The position numbers and the translations under genes are program-made. Of a DNA stretch of 64,000 nucleotides, positions 36,771-50,338 are shown one piece after another. This DNA comes from Tetraselmis striata (lineage: Eukaryota; Chlorophyta; Chlorodendrophyceae; Chlorodendrales; Chlorodendraceae). The notes beneath the pieces were generated by a model. The model did not search any database, was not told the origin of the DNA, and saw only the letters and a program-made list of their open reading frames with translations. The stretch spans positions 1 to 64,000 of the forward strand of contig VCJN01001941.1 in the NCBI GenBank assembly GCA_006384855.1, written 5' to 3'. The first letter of the stretch is position 1, and every line of letters begins with the position of its first letter.

Positions 36771-38139
36771 AGGCGTCACTGATGCGACGCCCTGCTCATC
36801 GTGCGCGCGCTCCTTGATGCAGCATATATAAAGGATACATAGATAGGTGATGCCGCTCGCTCCGAAACCAATAAACATAGCGAGTGTACTTTTCCACGAA
36901 ATGTTTTGCACATTAATTTCCATCAGCAGCAATTCATGATTCTACATCTGCGGCGAAAAGTAGCGCTATAATTGTATTTGCTTATATGGCAGAGTATCAT
37001 GCATTTTTTTCAAGTATGCGGGCGCTTCTGAGTCATTTCGCTCGTTGCGCTTGCGGCACATGGCTAAGCAGCGCAAATATGAGGCCGCATGACGTGTCAC
37101 GTTTCGGTCCCAAATCCCACCATGTGGATGTTTACCATGGTCGCGCATTGCAACGACGATTTCTCATATCTTTCAATATGGAAGTCCATTTTATGCTAGC
37201 CAATTGCCGGAAGAGTTGGTGCCCATCACCACATCTACACATGTTCATCAAGGGCGTGTTTACGTGCCACCATCGAAAATGGGTAAATTGAGCACTGGCG
37301 GTGCGTTTCGGTGCCATGCCCTCAGACACCGATCCTTCCCCTTTGCGTGCTGGTACACAAAATTGCAGAATTGCTGCCGCAATCGACCACCTCTTACGGC
37401 GGCATTTGGTCCCGTCATTTAGCACCGTCAAAGGGCGTACCTACTCGTGGACGTCCCACATACATGAGGGCTGTGCCATCGAGGTAGATTCATGGCGGTG
37501 CCACACTGTCGATTTACCAAGCGACAAGGTGGTATTATATTTTACCTGCAAATTCCCACATATGGGAATTCTTACCTAGCGACACGCCACCTCCACATGG
37601 CTCAAACTCTATAAATAACACTGGCGCATGTAGACACATTGTACCATCGTGTGCTCTTGCTATGGCGCCGTGCGCATCGTCGTATCGCTCCGGGCGGGGG
37701 CATGCTGCCATCGCCAAAATTGGATCCATTAAATTAACATGAAAAAATGCGGTAGCGACGTGAGATGGGCATGCTACCGACGAAGTTTGAGATATGTCAC
37801 GAGTGTGCCAGTTTAGGCAGGTGGTGCATGCATAGATGAACTCAAAAAGTACCCATGGCCGCGGAAATCAATGATCATACGGTAGACTTTAGATATTTGC
37901 GGTGGTGGACATAAGGAGCGCCCTCACCGGGTATGCTGCGGGCGGACGCGGAAAACGCGAAATATTCATTTCATGCCGCATACGCTACCGAAATTTTCCC
38001 CAATTTTCTCGGTTCTTACGCTTTGTTTTTGGTACCATTTCGTTTGTATTTTGAAATTTCATCGGGCCCGGTGTTCAGCAAAAAGCCCGTTACTCCTGGA
38101 CGCCCCCCCCCCCCCCCCCCCCCCCACACACACACCGCC

Positions 38140-38235
38140 GAGGTATGACAGCGAATGAACCCCATGAGGTTCGAACCGCCCCCCCAAACACGTGGAGGGC
38201 AGCATTCTATCCAACCCGGACACAATTCCGTGACC
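38140..38235 (-). other. tRNA-like / SINE-like fragment with perfect B box
   Basis: On the minus strand a perfect B box GGTTCGAACC (about 38168-38177) follows about 35 bases after TTGGATAGAATGCTGCCCTC, which resembles a tRNA D-arm/anticodon segment. The T stem does not pair properly and no acceptor stem forms, so it is not a working tRNA; a tRNA relic or SINE head is possible. Confidence 0.25.
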
Positions 38236-41200
38236 CATACACCTATAGATAGTAACAAATATATATCGCACCGCACGTTGCGCCCCGGTACTACGGATAT
38301 GCACGCCATAATGTGCTTGTGCAACTGAAATCGTGTATTTGTGATTTCGGTCGAACCTGCAGTAGTGGTGAATTGGCCTGCGGTTATCAACGACCATGCT
38401 TGCCTTCTTTTGCCCCATCACCCATCCATATCTAAGAGTCGCTACGTAGATACTATGCCATGTGTCCGGGGAGCCCTCAACGGCAGTGGTCTGCTCTTAT
38501 TGCCAAGCACGTCATCATCGGCGTGCGCAGCACCCGAACATCCATCGGTACGTACGCATTTTGCCGTTATGTTCAGTGCCAATAATAAATAATTTATATC
38601 CGACATTCCGCCATCATGCCCATCAGCACTCATTGTGGGCACATGATGATGAATATACGTGTTGTAGCCGACATACCCATAACCATCAGCCAATGTCACA
38701 TATGTGCATGAAAATTAATAATGGCACATGACACTATGATTGACCCGAATTACCGCTGCATGCGACGTCTATCTATTCGATACCACCACCGCCGCCACCG
38801 CCAAAAATCAGCGATATTATCAGCACTATCACGGAACAGCACATTCACAAGGGAGCGCTCTCCATGTCGGGGCGTATATGCGGGCGCGAGCACTTTTCGC
38901 AAAATGACCAATATAATGTAGTTTGATGGGCCTCCTCCGAAATCAACCCACCCAAAAGTCCAAAACCGCTATCCGCAGTCCGTACCCCCTCGTCGGGCTG
39001 AACTCCATCAGCCGCTGGTGTTGCGACGGCCTGCAGCCCCTAACCTAGTGGGCGGATCCTTTTGGTCGCCTAGTAGGGAATCGTCTTGGGTATATGGTGG
39101 GGCTGACCATACAGTATGCACCCCGACAAGGAGTCGGACCAAAAGTCGGACCAGAATCCGGCGTGTAGCGCGAGTACCACCGTTGTTCACCGCGCGGGAC
39201 ACAAGTTGTCACATAAGCCGCGTATAAAGACATGACTTATGTAGGGTATCTAGAGTAAAAGAAAATGGCCATCGCCCCCCCCCCCCCCTTCCTCCGGGGG
39301 GCGCCCCCGTCGTTTCCTTTTCCGCCACCCCTCCTTGGGCCCGGGCTTTGATTTTAACTTGCGAGGTGCGATTACTGGGATACAAGATATGGTCGCGCGA
39401 CGAAGCAAGCGCCCCCCCCCCCCTCCCCCCCCCCCCAACCCCGTGTATACCCAATATGAAGCACGCGCGTGCATTGTTTCATACACAAGACAAAGTGCAG
39501 TACCTGCTGCCACTAATCAAAGCGTGCAATCGTGTACACACCGTGGAAGTTTAAATGTCGCCATGCCAATATATTCGAAGCATCAACGAACATCTGACTC
39601 GAGCTGTCGGAAGCATTTCGCGGAGCGTTGCACTGCAATGGGCATAACGACGGAAAAAAGAGAAGGCAGTGGGGTCGCGCTATGCTGCAGGATAGCGCAC
39701 GGCTGTGTATTTAATGAAGCGCGGGTAGACTAAGCATGAGTGCGACGTCACATCCAGCTCCAACGCCTTGCCATTGCGGCACACTACGCCACCCCCTTGT
39801 ATTTTCTCCCCACCAACCCACCCTACAAGTCACGTAAAAGTCCGCGTGAATTTACTTGAGACAAGAATTCCTCTTGAGGCCGTCCACTGCGGGCCACCAC
39901 AACCAAGGCATGATGCGGAGCGAAACAAAACACCATATGCGAATTTAAAAACATGGAAGATCAAGCAAGGATATGTTAGCAAGACTAGCAACACCATTAC
40001 ATGATGACCCGAAAACCGCACCACGCCTAAGTGACTGGAACCGTGGTACAGACGGCGAGAGGCAGAGGTTTAGGTAGGGTATGATGACCCTCGGAAGGGT
40101 TGGACTACACCACACCAACTGAAGTCGGGAGACAAAAACACATATCTAATTTCATTAAAATAAATGATGCAGATCTACCGGAACAAAGCCAGAGGATTTA
40201 GATATAGTAACACCAATTCCGGCTCGAAAGAAACATATGATAGGAGGGTGAAATATTGCCGGACCAAAGTGATTACAGAATATAACTACGGGAATTGGTC
40301 AGCGGAACGTGGCCAAAAGGATACCGCCGACCAAATTTATCACAATCTCTTGAATGAATTGAATTATCTCCAGAAATTGGAATTTCCGGATGCGGCGAAA
40401 AAGACTTGCGCGGGGATGTTCCACCGGGACCACCAATCCGAAAAGCGCCCCTTTCAAAGATTCCGTCCCCAGTCTACGCATAACCCTACTCCAAGGTGAA
40501 GGCAATTGAACAGTAGCCGCTTGAGTTCCAGGATTTTAGCGAAAATTCCGGCAATATATTGACCGGATGAATGGAAAACCCAAGCGGATAGATTGCCAAT
40601 TTAACTTGGGGTTAAGCGCGCCCGCCTCAAAGCAAGAGCAAGGCTGACTCACATATAGCAATCAAGGCCAAGACATGGTACGGGGCTTAATATCGCACAT
40701 GATCACAGAAATTAAAGCCACCCCCGGTGGTCCATGCTGTTTACAATACATCATAAGTTCGTCGCGGATATAGACGCGCAGTGGGCGCCGCAAGTGCCGA
40801 CAATCCCAACACAGTGATACCTCAAAAAAAGTACTTGCATTGAGTTTTGAGGGGGGCCGTGTTTACCTTGCGAGTCTGCGACAGGTGCGGTGCTGAACCT
40901 GGGCGTATGTATGCGCCACTAAAGTCGCTACTAGTGCCATCGCCGGCTTGTGAAGGACGCGGCCCGAGGGTGTTGCCGGGCGGGATTTAATACCATGCGC
41001 TAGCCGCTGCCGTCGAGGCTTGAGCCGACATGGCGACGCATGGCTTGGCGCTCGCTTGGTGCTACCCATGATAATTTTTGAGTTTTATCGGCTTGGCTTC
41101 CGTGCTTGTTATTGTAGTGGATATCAGCGCGTATCATTATCATGTGATGGGCGGCGCGGCTGTACGTTGTCAATGAAAAGCATGACGCCCCAAGGTGGCT

Positions 41201-41790
41201 GCTGCAACTTGGATGGACGGTGGGTGGAGACCAACACAAATAAGCCCCCGCGCGCGTGCGTGTTTCAATGTGGTTTTGCAGCAATGTAGTAGCGACGATA
41301 TGGCTTGCCTGATCATTTTGCTCGCTCTAATACATACGGGCGGTATAGTATGGCACCGTACCATGATGACGAAAATCGCGGCAGCAGGGCAGCAACGTTG
41401 CGGTACTGCTCCGAAACCAGATACCATAAGGCCACCAGTACTACGTGCTCGTTCATCCGCCTCGTCGACCGCCTGATCCAACTACTGGTCGCAGTCGTCG
41501 CAGTAGAACATAATGTAGTACTACAAACATATTTCTGGTCGTGGTAAAGATGTACATTAGGATTATAGCGTTAGCTATATATGGGGATATGCGGCACGGG
41601 CATATGTCATCGACGAAAATTGCCAGCGTAGTCGCTTGAGCGGCGTCATAAGCACAGAGCTGATTACGACGAAACAGCATCAGCGACGACACTTCACGCG
41701 CCGAGCAACTCAGCCAAAAAGTGCGGCTTGTACGCGCGAGGCACCGGCCGCAAGCAGGAGCACTAGCAAGTTCATCCCCCTGGCCGTCGC

Positions 41791-44700
41791 ATGATGATAG
41801 TGTCGTCGTCGCTCTTGCTGCGCTGCGGCGGGACTGCAGGGGCCGCACGTGCGTCCGTGCGGCGGGTCGCCGCCTTCTCGGCGCGCTTCTCGCCGCAAGT
41901 GGTGGCCGCCGCGGCGGTGGCCGGCCAGCGGCAGCAAGTTGCTGGCGTGGGATGGAGGGGGCGAGCGAGTGGGAGGAAGACGCTCAGTCGGCGCGGGCAT
42001 GGGCGGGGGCAGCGCGGCGGCGGGAGCTCGGCCAGGTAGGCGGCGGCGCGGCGAGCAGCGGTGGCATCGGCTGCCTGCCGCCGAGTTCTCGTAGCCGAGG
42101 GCTGGAGGGCCACTGCGAACAGGCTGACCGCCCGCCTCCCCACTGCTGGGGACAGGCTTCTGCGGCGGCTGCAGCGGGCGGAGCTCACACCGCGCCGGGC
42201 CGCAGTGGAGCAGGTAAGGCTCGACGGCCTTCAAGGAACAATATAAGCAGGAAGAGTATAAAATGTGATTACCATGTCTGGGAATACATGCCCCACCCTC
42301 ATGGTACACCAACATCAGGGGATGCTAGGCAGGGGATAAGGGGCAAGCCCGGCGAGAGAAGAGGCAGTGGTAACAGCGACTTTACCGTCTGGTGGGGAGG
42401 TCAACGCTCGCGGAGGGCAGGTACACTGGCGCTGGACGGACTTTGCTCTGATGGCCAACCCTGACCCGCCACTGTGTAGTCGTGTGAGGCTCCACCGGTA
42501 GGTAGGCATCTTTGCCTGGTTTCGAGGCTGTAGTACTGGGGACAGATACGACAAGCAGTGTCAACATGCCAGCCTGACCACAAGGATGGATCATCAATGA
42601 TGATACATGCTAGCTACCCGACTCCCCCCCCTCCCGCCCACCACTGCCCCCCCCTCTCGCCCCAACTCTGCGTCTCCAGCCCGCCGATGTCCAGGTGGGC
42701 GCTGTTTTCATCCACGCACCCTGCCCTGTGCTACCTGTCCTTCTGACTCCTCTCCCCAACGTCATTCCTCTCGCCACCCGAACCACTCCTGCTCCGCCCA
42801 CCAGCTCATCCGCATCGACGCGGACGGCGCCTACAGCAGCCTCGTGAGCGGGCTACCCTCCGCGGTGGCGAGTCTCCCCCCCCCCTCCCGCCTCCCCCTC
42901 CCCCCGCGGCGCAGTGCTCCCAGTGCGCATCTGCCCTGCCCAGCCGCCAGGGGAGTGTGAGGGGACCCTGAGGGAGCGCGGGCGGCTGGCCGGCAGGGGC
43001 GCCGCGACGCAGAGGAGGCGGAGATGCAGGGGGAGATCCATGGCGCGGAGGAAGGCGACCCCGAGGGCGGCGGGGACGCCTCCCTGGGCGCCGCCAGCAT
43101 GCGCACGGTGACCGAGCTGGTGAGGCCCCTGCGCCGCGCACTACGCGCACCTGACACATGCACTGAAACGCCGCCAACACGCTGCCCGTGCCCGCATGAG
43201 CGCCCTCCCCTCCCTCCCTTGCCCGCAGTTGCAGGCGCAGGCTTAGGCCGGGGGGGGCGCTTCTTCCTCCACCCTCTGTCCCTACCCCCCCTCACAACCG
43301 ATCCTATAACAATCCTCTCTCCCCCCCCCCCCCCCCCCCCGGGTGTTTCCCGCTTCCCCCATCCGGCAGGTCAACGGCGTCACCCGCATGCAGCGCCGCC
43401 TGGACTTCTTTCTGTCGCAATGCTGTGACGTGGCGACCTGTGACGCCGCTACGCGCGCGGTGAGCCCCCCCCCCCTTCCCCCCTTCCGGAGGATCTGCAG
43501 CGCCCTCCCTCCATGGCAGTGGAGCCACTGGAGGCAGAGCGCCAGGGCGGGGCGGGGCGGAACCTGATGGGGGAATGATTATTGGCAGGGCCGTCCGCTT
43601 GACTGCCCGTCAACTCATCTGACTTCCTCCTGACGTACAGGTGCTCCGCGTGGCAATGTATGAGCTGACGGCAATGGGGTTGCCGGAGCACGCACTGAAC
43701 GAGCACGTGCAGCTCGCCAAGCAGGGGGTGAACGAGGGCGCTGGCCGCTTTGCCAATGGTGGGCACAGCTGTCTACCCCCCAATTGCAACGCCCCTACTC
43801 CACCTCACCTCACCCCACCCGACTTTGTGTCCCCGTGCATCTGTGCCTGAGACCCACCCTCCTACCCCCTCCACCAGCCAGGCCATTCTCCCCCCCCCCC
43901 CCCCCCCCCCGGCCCATCTCACGGGGGTCCATTTTTTCTTGTTTATATCTCGGCAGCGTCCGCTTTCCTCGCCGCATCTTCCTGACCACTTCTCCCTCCG
44001 CCAGCCCACGTCGATGACCGTGTGGTCCGCAGCTCTTGCTTAGCGCGCCTTCCGCCCCCGCCCCTCCCCCGCAGGCGTCCTGCGCAACTTTGTGCGCAGC
44101 TGGATGGAGGGCGGCGCGGTGAAGGAGGTGGGGGTGGCGTTTGGCATGCATCATCGGGAATCTCGGACATGGGGGGGGGAAGGGGGGGGGGGTCGTCCGT
44201 GGGTCTATGTGCCCAAGTAGCTTACAGGGCGACGCCAAACTGCCTCCAGTTGTCTGCCCGACGTAGGGCGCCTCATGGGTGGGTCGACAGCACGTAAGCC
44301 GCCGTCAATGCTGGCGGTGGTCATCCTGGCCTGGTGCCGACCCGGCTGGGGTGCCGGCTCTAGAGGTCCGCGCTCGAGTAACGGCACGAGACAACACGAG
44401 GAAACTCCCCAGAAGTATACGTCCTGGGCTCTGTATTGCAGCTCCATAAGCTCCACACGGAGCTGTCACCTGTCACGTGATATAGAAACGTCTTATGATC
44501 ATGACATCAACGCCCGCTCGCGCAGAGATGTGCCGCCACATCTGTGTACTCATCGTACAGAGTTCCCAAATCGGTGCGTAGCAGTGTTTGTATGCTATTG
44601 TACATACTGAAAGTGCATCAGTATTCGGTCGTAGTTAATCGAGCAGTACCGCGCTCCTGCCGATTTACCTATACTGTACGGGCACGCGGGCACTGCACAA

Positions 44701-47700
44701 CTGCAGCAGATAGCCGAATAAATTGCAGAGACGCTGCAATGCATACACATACGGTATTTCAACCCGGCGACAAGTAAAATGCAGATCTGTTCGTGGGTAG
44801 ATATCCGTGCGAATAATAAATCATGAGGAATCATGGGCGCCCTTAGGTGGCTGGGCGTGCAGAGGCCATCCGTTCTCAGCTTTATATCATGTGCAATATT
44901 GTTGGCGTTAATGGCGGAAAGAGAGTCCCGCGTGCCGCTGCCGTTCTGAGCCTGCAGCTGGCGGCCCCGGCCGCCCTCCCTGCTTGGGATCCTTAAACTG
45001 CTGCGATTGGCTGCCCACATGGCTGACCCCATCAGCCCTTCTGATCCGGCTGTTACGGCTGCCACGGCTTCTCTACTACAACTCGCCCGCTTCCCTGCCT
45101 GCCTCTTTGTGTTTAGGAGCTGCTGGCGCGCGAGATGGGCAGCGTGACGGGGACGCTGGCGGTGCGGGAGAGCCACCCGGACTGGATGGTGGCACGCTGG
45201 GTGGAGGAGTTTGGCGCGGAGGACGCAGCGGCGCTGCTGGCCTGGAACAACCGGTGCCGCCCTCCCCGCGCACGCGTGGCTTCCTTCCTTCCTATAGTCC
45301 TGTCCGTGGGGGGCGCTTGCTTGGTGTAACTGTCACTATTAGATACACACTAAGGGTGCTGGTGCACGTCGCAGGAACTGGCCATAAGAAAGCGCGTCGC
45401 CTTTTCCCACCCAAATCCAAATCCAAACAAATGAATGACAAAATACCACGAAGCTGGTACAGTGCCGTCAGGCACCCCAGGAATTCCCTTAGTTCCGCTA
45501 TGGCCTCGTTTGCATTTGAGGTCCGACATGGCAGGTTCTTATTCACATTGTACTTAGTACCGCGTCAGGACCCGCACACATTAGTGTTAGTGCAATCCTG
45601 ACCCACAGGCAAGCAACCGGGCAATCCCGCGCCACCCCACTGAGCGCCCCCCCCCCCCCCCCCCCCGCGCGCCCTCCCCCCTTCCCCTTCCCCCCTTCCC
45701 ATTCCTCTTGTGCGCGCGAACCAGGCGACCGCATCACAGCATCCGCATTGCACCCGGCAGCGGGTTGGGCGTGGAGGAGGTCGTCGCGCGGCTGCGCGCG
45801 GGCGGCGTCGAGGCGGAGCCGTCGGAGTTTCTGCCGCGCGAGTTTGTGCGCGTCCACTCTGGGCTGCAGGTGACTGCGCAGCCCGGGGGCGCCTCGCTGG
45901 GAGGGTGGCGGTGGATGGTAGTGGGCAGGTGGGGTGGGGAGGGGCTCTGCTGACGCGGCTGATTACGTCGACCTCGCAGGCCCTGCTCTCTGGGACCCTG
46001 ATCCCGGTGTCGGCGTTTGCGGTGCAGGACGAGAGCGCAGGTGCGGCCCGCCCTACCCTCTCCCTCTCCCCATCATGTACTCCCCATACCCGCCCACACT
46101 CAAGCACGCGCCATGGTTCCAGTCACACGAGTGGCGTTCATGCGCAGCTGAGCCTTCATTTTGACTTGTTGTCAATGCCAATACAAAGGTAATGGCATTC
46201 TATGGCATTATTCTTTAAATTAAAGAAAACTCTGATTTGTAATGCCTTGTTTACAGTACAATTATTGATACGGTCTGCGGGGCCACAAAATCACGAATTG
46301 TTTTCTCATCATGACATATTGTGTATTTCGATTTGTTATTGCGTCGCTTGTCTTCTGTTTCTAAACTCTTTCCTTTCTTGTGATAAGGCCGGGAAAGGGG
46401 GGGGGGGGGGGGGGGGGGGGCAGTCGCCCAGTCAGTGCGCTCTTGTGCCACAATTCTGCGCGGCTACACGTCACTGCCGCGCCAGGGGCGCTGTGATTGG
46501 GGAGTCATGGACTAAAAGCGCACCCCCCTTCCCCCCTGAGAAACCTGCATGTGACTGGCCTGACTGCCTGGCGCAGGGATGGTGGTCGCCGTGCTGGACC
46601 CGCAGCCCGGGGAGGCCATCCTGGACTGCTGCGCGGCGCCGGGTGGTAAGACATTGGCCATTGCGGAGCGCATGGCGGGGCAGGTAAGGAGCATGGACTC
46701 CCCCCCCCCCCCCCCCCCCCAGCTGCATCGGAGTTCCCTCTCCAGCATACACCAACGTCACCAGTAGCATACGCAGACAGATCGGCCTTGCTCTGGGTAT
46801 GAAGGAACTACCCGCATTCGATGGTGGCTGCTAAGCCATGCCATGGTAAGTGAGGATCTACCCAACAAGCCTGGAGTGCAGCCCCTGTGGCGATACACAT
46901 TCTCGCGTGCCTTTTTAGTCGGTGAGCTGATGTTTTGCTCGACAATAACGCATGCGGATGAGCGACTGTCAGTCCGCACAGCAACCTGGCCAGCGGGGCT
47001 GTAGATGCTTCACACCAAGCTTAACTTTCGAGCATGCTCGCCTGTGGGAATCCTCGCACTTGAATCGTACGCGTCGCTGCGGGTCATGCAAAGCCTCGTA
47101 CGCTGGAGGTCCGAGGCACTACCCGTACGAGGCTTTGCACCACCCTCACTGACGCATGCAATTCAACTGCGGGGATGCGCAGAAGCGGGCGCGCTCGAAA
47201 GTTTGGTATTCCTACTGTTGAGCATCTACCGCCCCCCTGGCCAGGTTGTCACGGGGACCGACTGTGGACGCATTGCATACAGCGATGACTGATGCATGTT
47301 TTCAAATAGGCTGCCAAGGGGACACTTTAACTCGGCCTCGGGAGCGGCATGTTGAGCATCATGGCAATCCAAACGCCGTGCCGTATGCTCGCCATACGCA
47401 GCCCCTGCGCGTTGGGGGTAGAGTCTCAGTGTAGACGTTTGGGCTGCCGCCGGGCTGCCCGGGCCGGCTGAGCGCTTCTGCCGGTGGCGCCACTGCAGGG
47501 GAAGCTGCTGGCAATGGATGCCAACGTGCGGCGGCTGCAGCCGCTGCAGCGCGCGGTGGAGGCGCGCGGCTTGGCGGCCGTTGTCACCGTGCGGGCGGGC
47601 GACCTCAGGCGCGCCCCCTCCTCCCCTCGGCCCGTGCCAACAGCCCAATACAAATAGCTGCCCGATTGCCGGGTTTGAGTGCGGCTGCTACATTGGCTAT

Positions 47701-49515
47701 GCGGAGCCCGTTGGTGTCGCTTTAGTAGTCGGCCTTGACAGACAGACAGTGGCAACCCTCCACCCTACCTCAGTAAGCCATGGGCCACTTGATGTCACCG
47801 GCTGGGGCGGCATGGGCGGACACTCTGGCGCTGATTAGCCGCGGGCTGCCTTCCGGTACACAAAGCATCCGCGTGCTGTGTCGGCATCCCTGCAAAACTG
47901 TGGGCACGCGGAGGGGCAAGTGGGCATCAATGTTGGTGGCATTTTAGAGGGCGGGGTAAAGGCGATGATAAGGCTTTTTATTGGATCTTTTTTTATTGTT
48001 CTTTTTTATTGATCTTTTAGTTTACATTCAAGGGGTGTAGTGGCTGTGTTCCGTGCGTTCATACTAGAAAGCTGAAACGAAAAACATCAATGAGCAACAT
48101 ACACAAGATCTAATATAGAATAAGAATGTCAGCCCCTACTCCCTGCCTCTCCCTTCCCCTCTCACCATATACCAGCACTGCAGTGTAAATGGTGTTGAAC
48201 CTTGGGGAGTTTAGGGTTTTTTAGGATTACGATTTAGGGTTTGCGCCCATCGGCAGCGTACTTGCCGGTGGTGTTTTCCAGCTGGCCGAGTCCCGGGTGC
48301 GGGCTGAGCGTGTTACTGCTCCTGCTGCCCATGGCGTTCCGCGCAGGGAGACAGCTGCGGACCCCGCCAACCACGGCGCCTTCGACCGCGTGCTGCTGGA
48401 CGCGCCGTGCAGCGGGCTGGGCGTGCTGGCCAAGCGCGCTGACCTGCGCTGGCGGCGCAGCCTCGAGGACCTCCAGGCCAGCACCGCCCTCGCGGTCCGT
48501 GAGCCCCCCGCCATCCCGGCTCGACCCCCCCTCCCCCCCCCCCCCCCCGCCGGCCAAGATTTGGGTGGTTGCCTGTAGTTGGTATAGCTGCTGCAGAGGC
48601 AGCAGCGGGTCAGTTGGCGGGTCCCTTACGTCTCCCCACCAGGCTGAACCCCATCCATCTCCGCCCCCCCCCCCCCCCCCCCCGCCCCCTTGTCCCGCTG
48701 GTCGACCGCCAAGGTGGAGCTCATTCAAGCCGCGCGACTGCTGGTGGCGCCGGGCGGCGTGCTGGTGTACTCCACATGCTCGCTGGACAGCCGAGAGAAC
48801 TGGGAGCCGGTGAGCTTGCCGGCCAATGTGGCGGACCCTCGGGGGGGGGGGGGGGGGGGAGGGGCGCTTCAGTGTTGCAGTGTCGCACTAATTGCAGCCA
48901 GCCTGGCGGTCATGGTTAGTGGTATTGAATGGTGAGGTTTAGTACAGACTGTGCGTTTGGTAGTTGTGGTGGCCCGAGTGCTGTGTTTCATAAGATAAGG
49001 TGTGACACGCCCAGCCAGCGAGCTGGTCTTAGAAGCGTTAGCTTAGTGACATCACCCGCTCCCAGGCCGGTATTCCTCCTGGCTACAGCCCCATGCTTTA
49101 ACGATTATAATAGGTAATAATCTTCGTCTCTTGCTTGATGGGCTTTGGCCGGATCTGCCAAAGCTGGGATAGTAATAGCAGTGATACATGATTGAACAAC
49201 GCCGACCGAGGGCAGGAAAGACAGAGATCTTGATGCACCGTCAAAAGGATTTGTAGACGTTCATTAAGCAATCTGCATCCTCGCAGAGTCAGTGCGAGTC
49301 AGGGAAGTTGACACAGCGGCTCTGCCCCTCCCTGCTGCCAGGTGAAGGCACTGCTGAGCGAGCCTCAGCGTGGCGCCGGGCCCCGCTTCGAGCTGGAGGC
49401 GCCCGGCCCGGCGCAGCTGCCGCCGCACCTGTGCCCCAACGGCGCCATGGAGACGCTGCCGCAGCGGCACGGGGTGGACGGCGCATTCGCCGCCCGGCTG
49501 CGCCGTGTGGCCTGA
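41791..49515 (+). CDS. rsmB: RsmB/Sun-type 16S rRNA m5C methyltransferase, organelle-targeted
   Basis: It transfers a methyl group from SAM to a cytosine (C967 in E. coli) of small-subunit rRNA. Fifteen exons join in phase to about 567 residues: 41791-42035, 42156-42213, 42805-42843, 42997-43119, 43370-43459, 43641-43758, 44075-44127, 45117-45253, 45725-45869, 45980-46040, 46577-46683, 47499-47608, 48347-48494, 48714-48809 and 49342-49515. A Ser/Arg/Ala-rich leader ([20 protein letters not shown]) looks like a plastid or mitochondrial transit peptide. A NusB-like RNA-binding domain follows ([38 protein letters not shown]). The catalytic domain has the SAM loop [11 protein letters not shown] and both expected cysteines, in DAPCSGLG and YSTCSL. 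It ends [15 protein letters not shown]. The intron after 47608 begins with GC. Confidence 0.92.
47088..47138. repeat. Perfect 15-bp inverted repeat (hairpin)
   Basis: GCAAAGCCTCGTACG (47088-47102) and its exact reverse complement (47124-47138) flank a 21-base loop inside the RsmB intron between 46683 and 47499. It could be a fold-back relic or a stem in the pre-mRNA. Confidence 0.85.
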
Positions 49516-50162
49516 TGACATGGGGAGGGGGGCTGGGGAGCGCCTGAGTTGGCCGAATGGAATGGTGATTATTGGGTGCATCCGGATGGTGTGCGCATTC
49601 CAACACTGCCGGCATGCCTTATGCAATCCCATTATTACAGCGGTTGAGGACTAGCACCAGTCACTCATTGTTGCAGGGGTCTAGGGAAAACCTCCCATGG
49701 ATTGATGGGGGAGGGCTCCGGGGGGGGGGGGAGGGGAAACCACAAAGGAATCGGCTGACAGCCTTTTATGAAAGCAATTAAGAGCTTGGTGGCGGTCCAA
49801 CTGCGGGCCCTAAGAGCGGCTCAGCCCGGATGGTGAAGAATAGAACGCCAGTACCTCGATAGTCGATTTCAATCTCACTGATGTCACGATAAAAGGAGGG
49901 GGGGGGGGGGGGGGGTAAGAGGTGCCGACCAGCAATTGCGAATGGATAATTGAGACGTATCGACACCTCAACTGTGGGACGAATTAAAATGCAAGAGTTC
50001 ATTTTTTCATTAATGTAACTTACAATTGTAACCGGTGAAATTTGCCCAAGGAGGCACGATTTGCCAAAGAATGTCAGCTCGCTTACATTGGAGGCTAAGA
50101 CGAGAACCACAGGCTTGGCCTGGGTGTCTCCTAGCGCAGAAAGATGGCTGTGGGTGGGTGGG
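49516..50162. other. Intergenic after RsmB
   Basis: A poly-G run lies at about 49894-49916, and a TGTAA motif near 50026 is a possible 3'-end signal. The sequence CCCAAGGAGGCACGATTTGC at about 50044 recurs about 298 bp later beyond the left terminal repeat of the LTR element. Confidence 0.45.
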
Positions 50163-50338
50163 TGCGCGAGCCGGTTGAGGCGAGCGCAAAGCAGAGAGTG
50201 CCGGTGCCCGAGGGTGGATCCCTCAGGTCGTGGTGCTGGTGCGGGCCGGCAGGCCCCAGTCCGTGCGCCGACCGCGGGGATCGTGCGCAGTACAACATTG
50301 CTAAGTACTGTAAACCTCTAGATGACTACATCTGACCA
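50163..50338. repeat. Terminal direct repeat (left)
   Basis: This is the 176-bp repeat starting TGCGCGAGCCGG and ending CATCTGACCA. It is the downstream LTR if the element is read on the minus strand. Confidence 0.75.

Larger units (their letters stand above)
36660..41790. other. Gene-poor, relatively AT-rich 5.1-kb stretch
   Basis: Base composition drops well below the coding regions. ORFs such as 37301-37579 and 40164-40499 (the latter with DQIYHNLLNELNYLQKLEF) are unlike the host genes in composition and match nothing I know. Poly-C runs lie near 38102-38126, 39276-39289 and 39412-39437. Old mobile DNA is the likeliest content, but I found no ends. Confidence 0.4.

Noticed and set aside
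38140-38235. A tRNA gene based on the GGTTCGAACC box
   Set aside because: The T stem does not pair and no acceptor stem can be formed; it is kept only as a low-confidence tRNA-like fragment.
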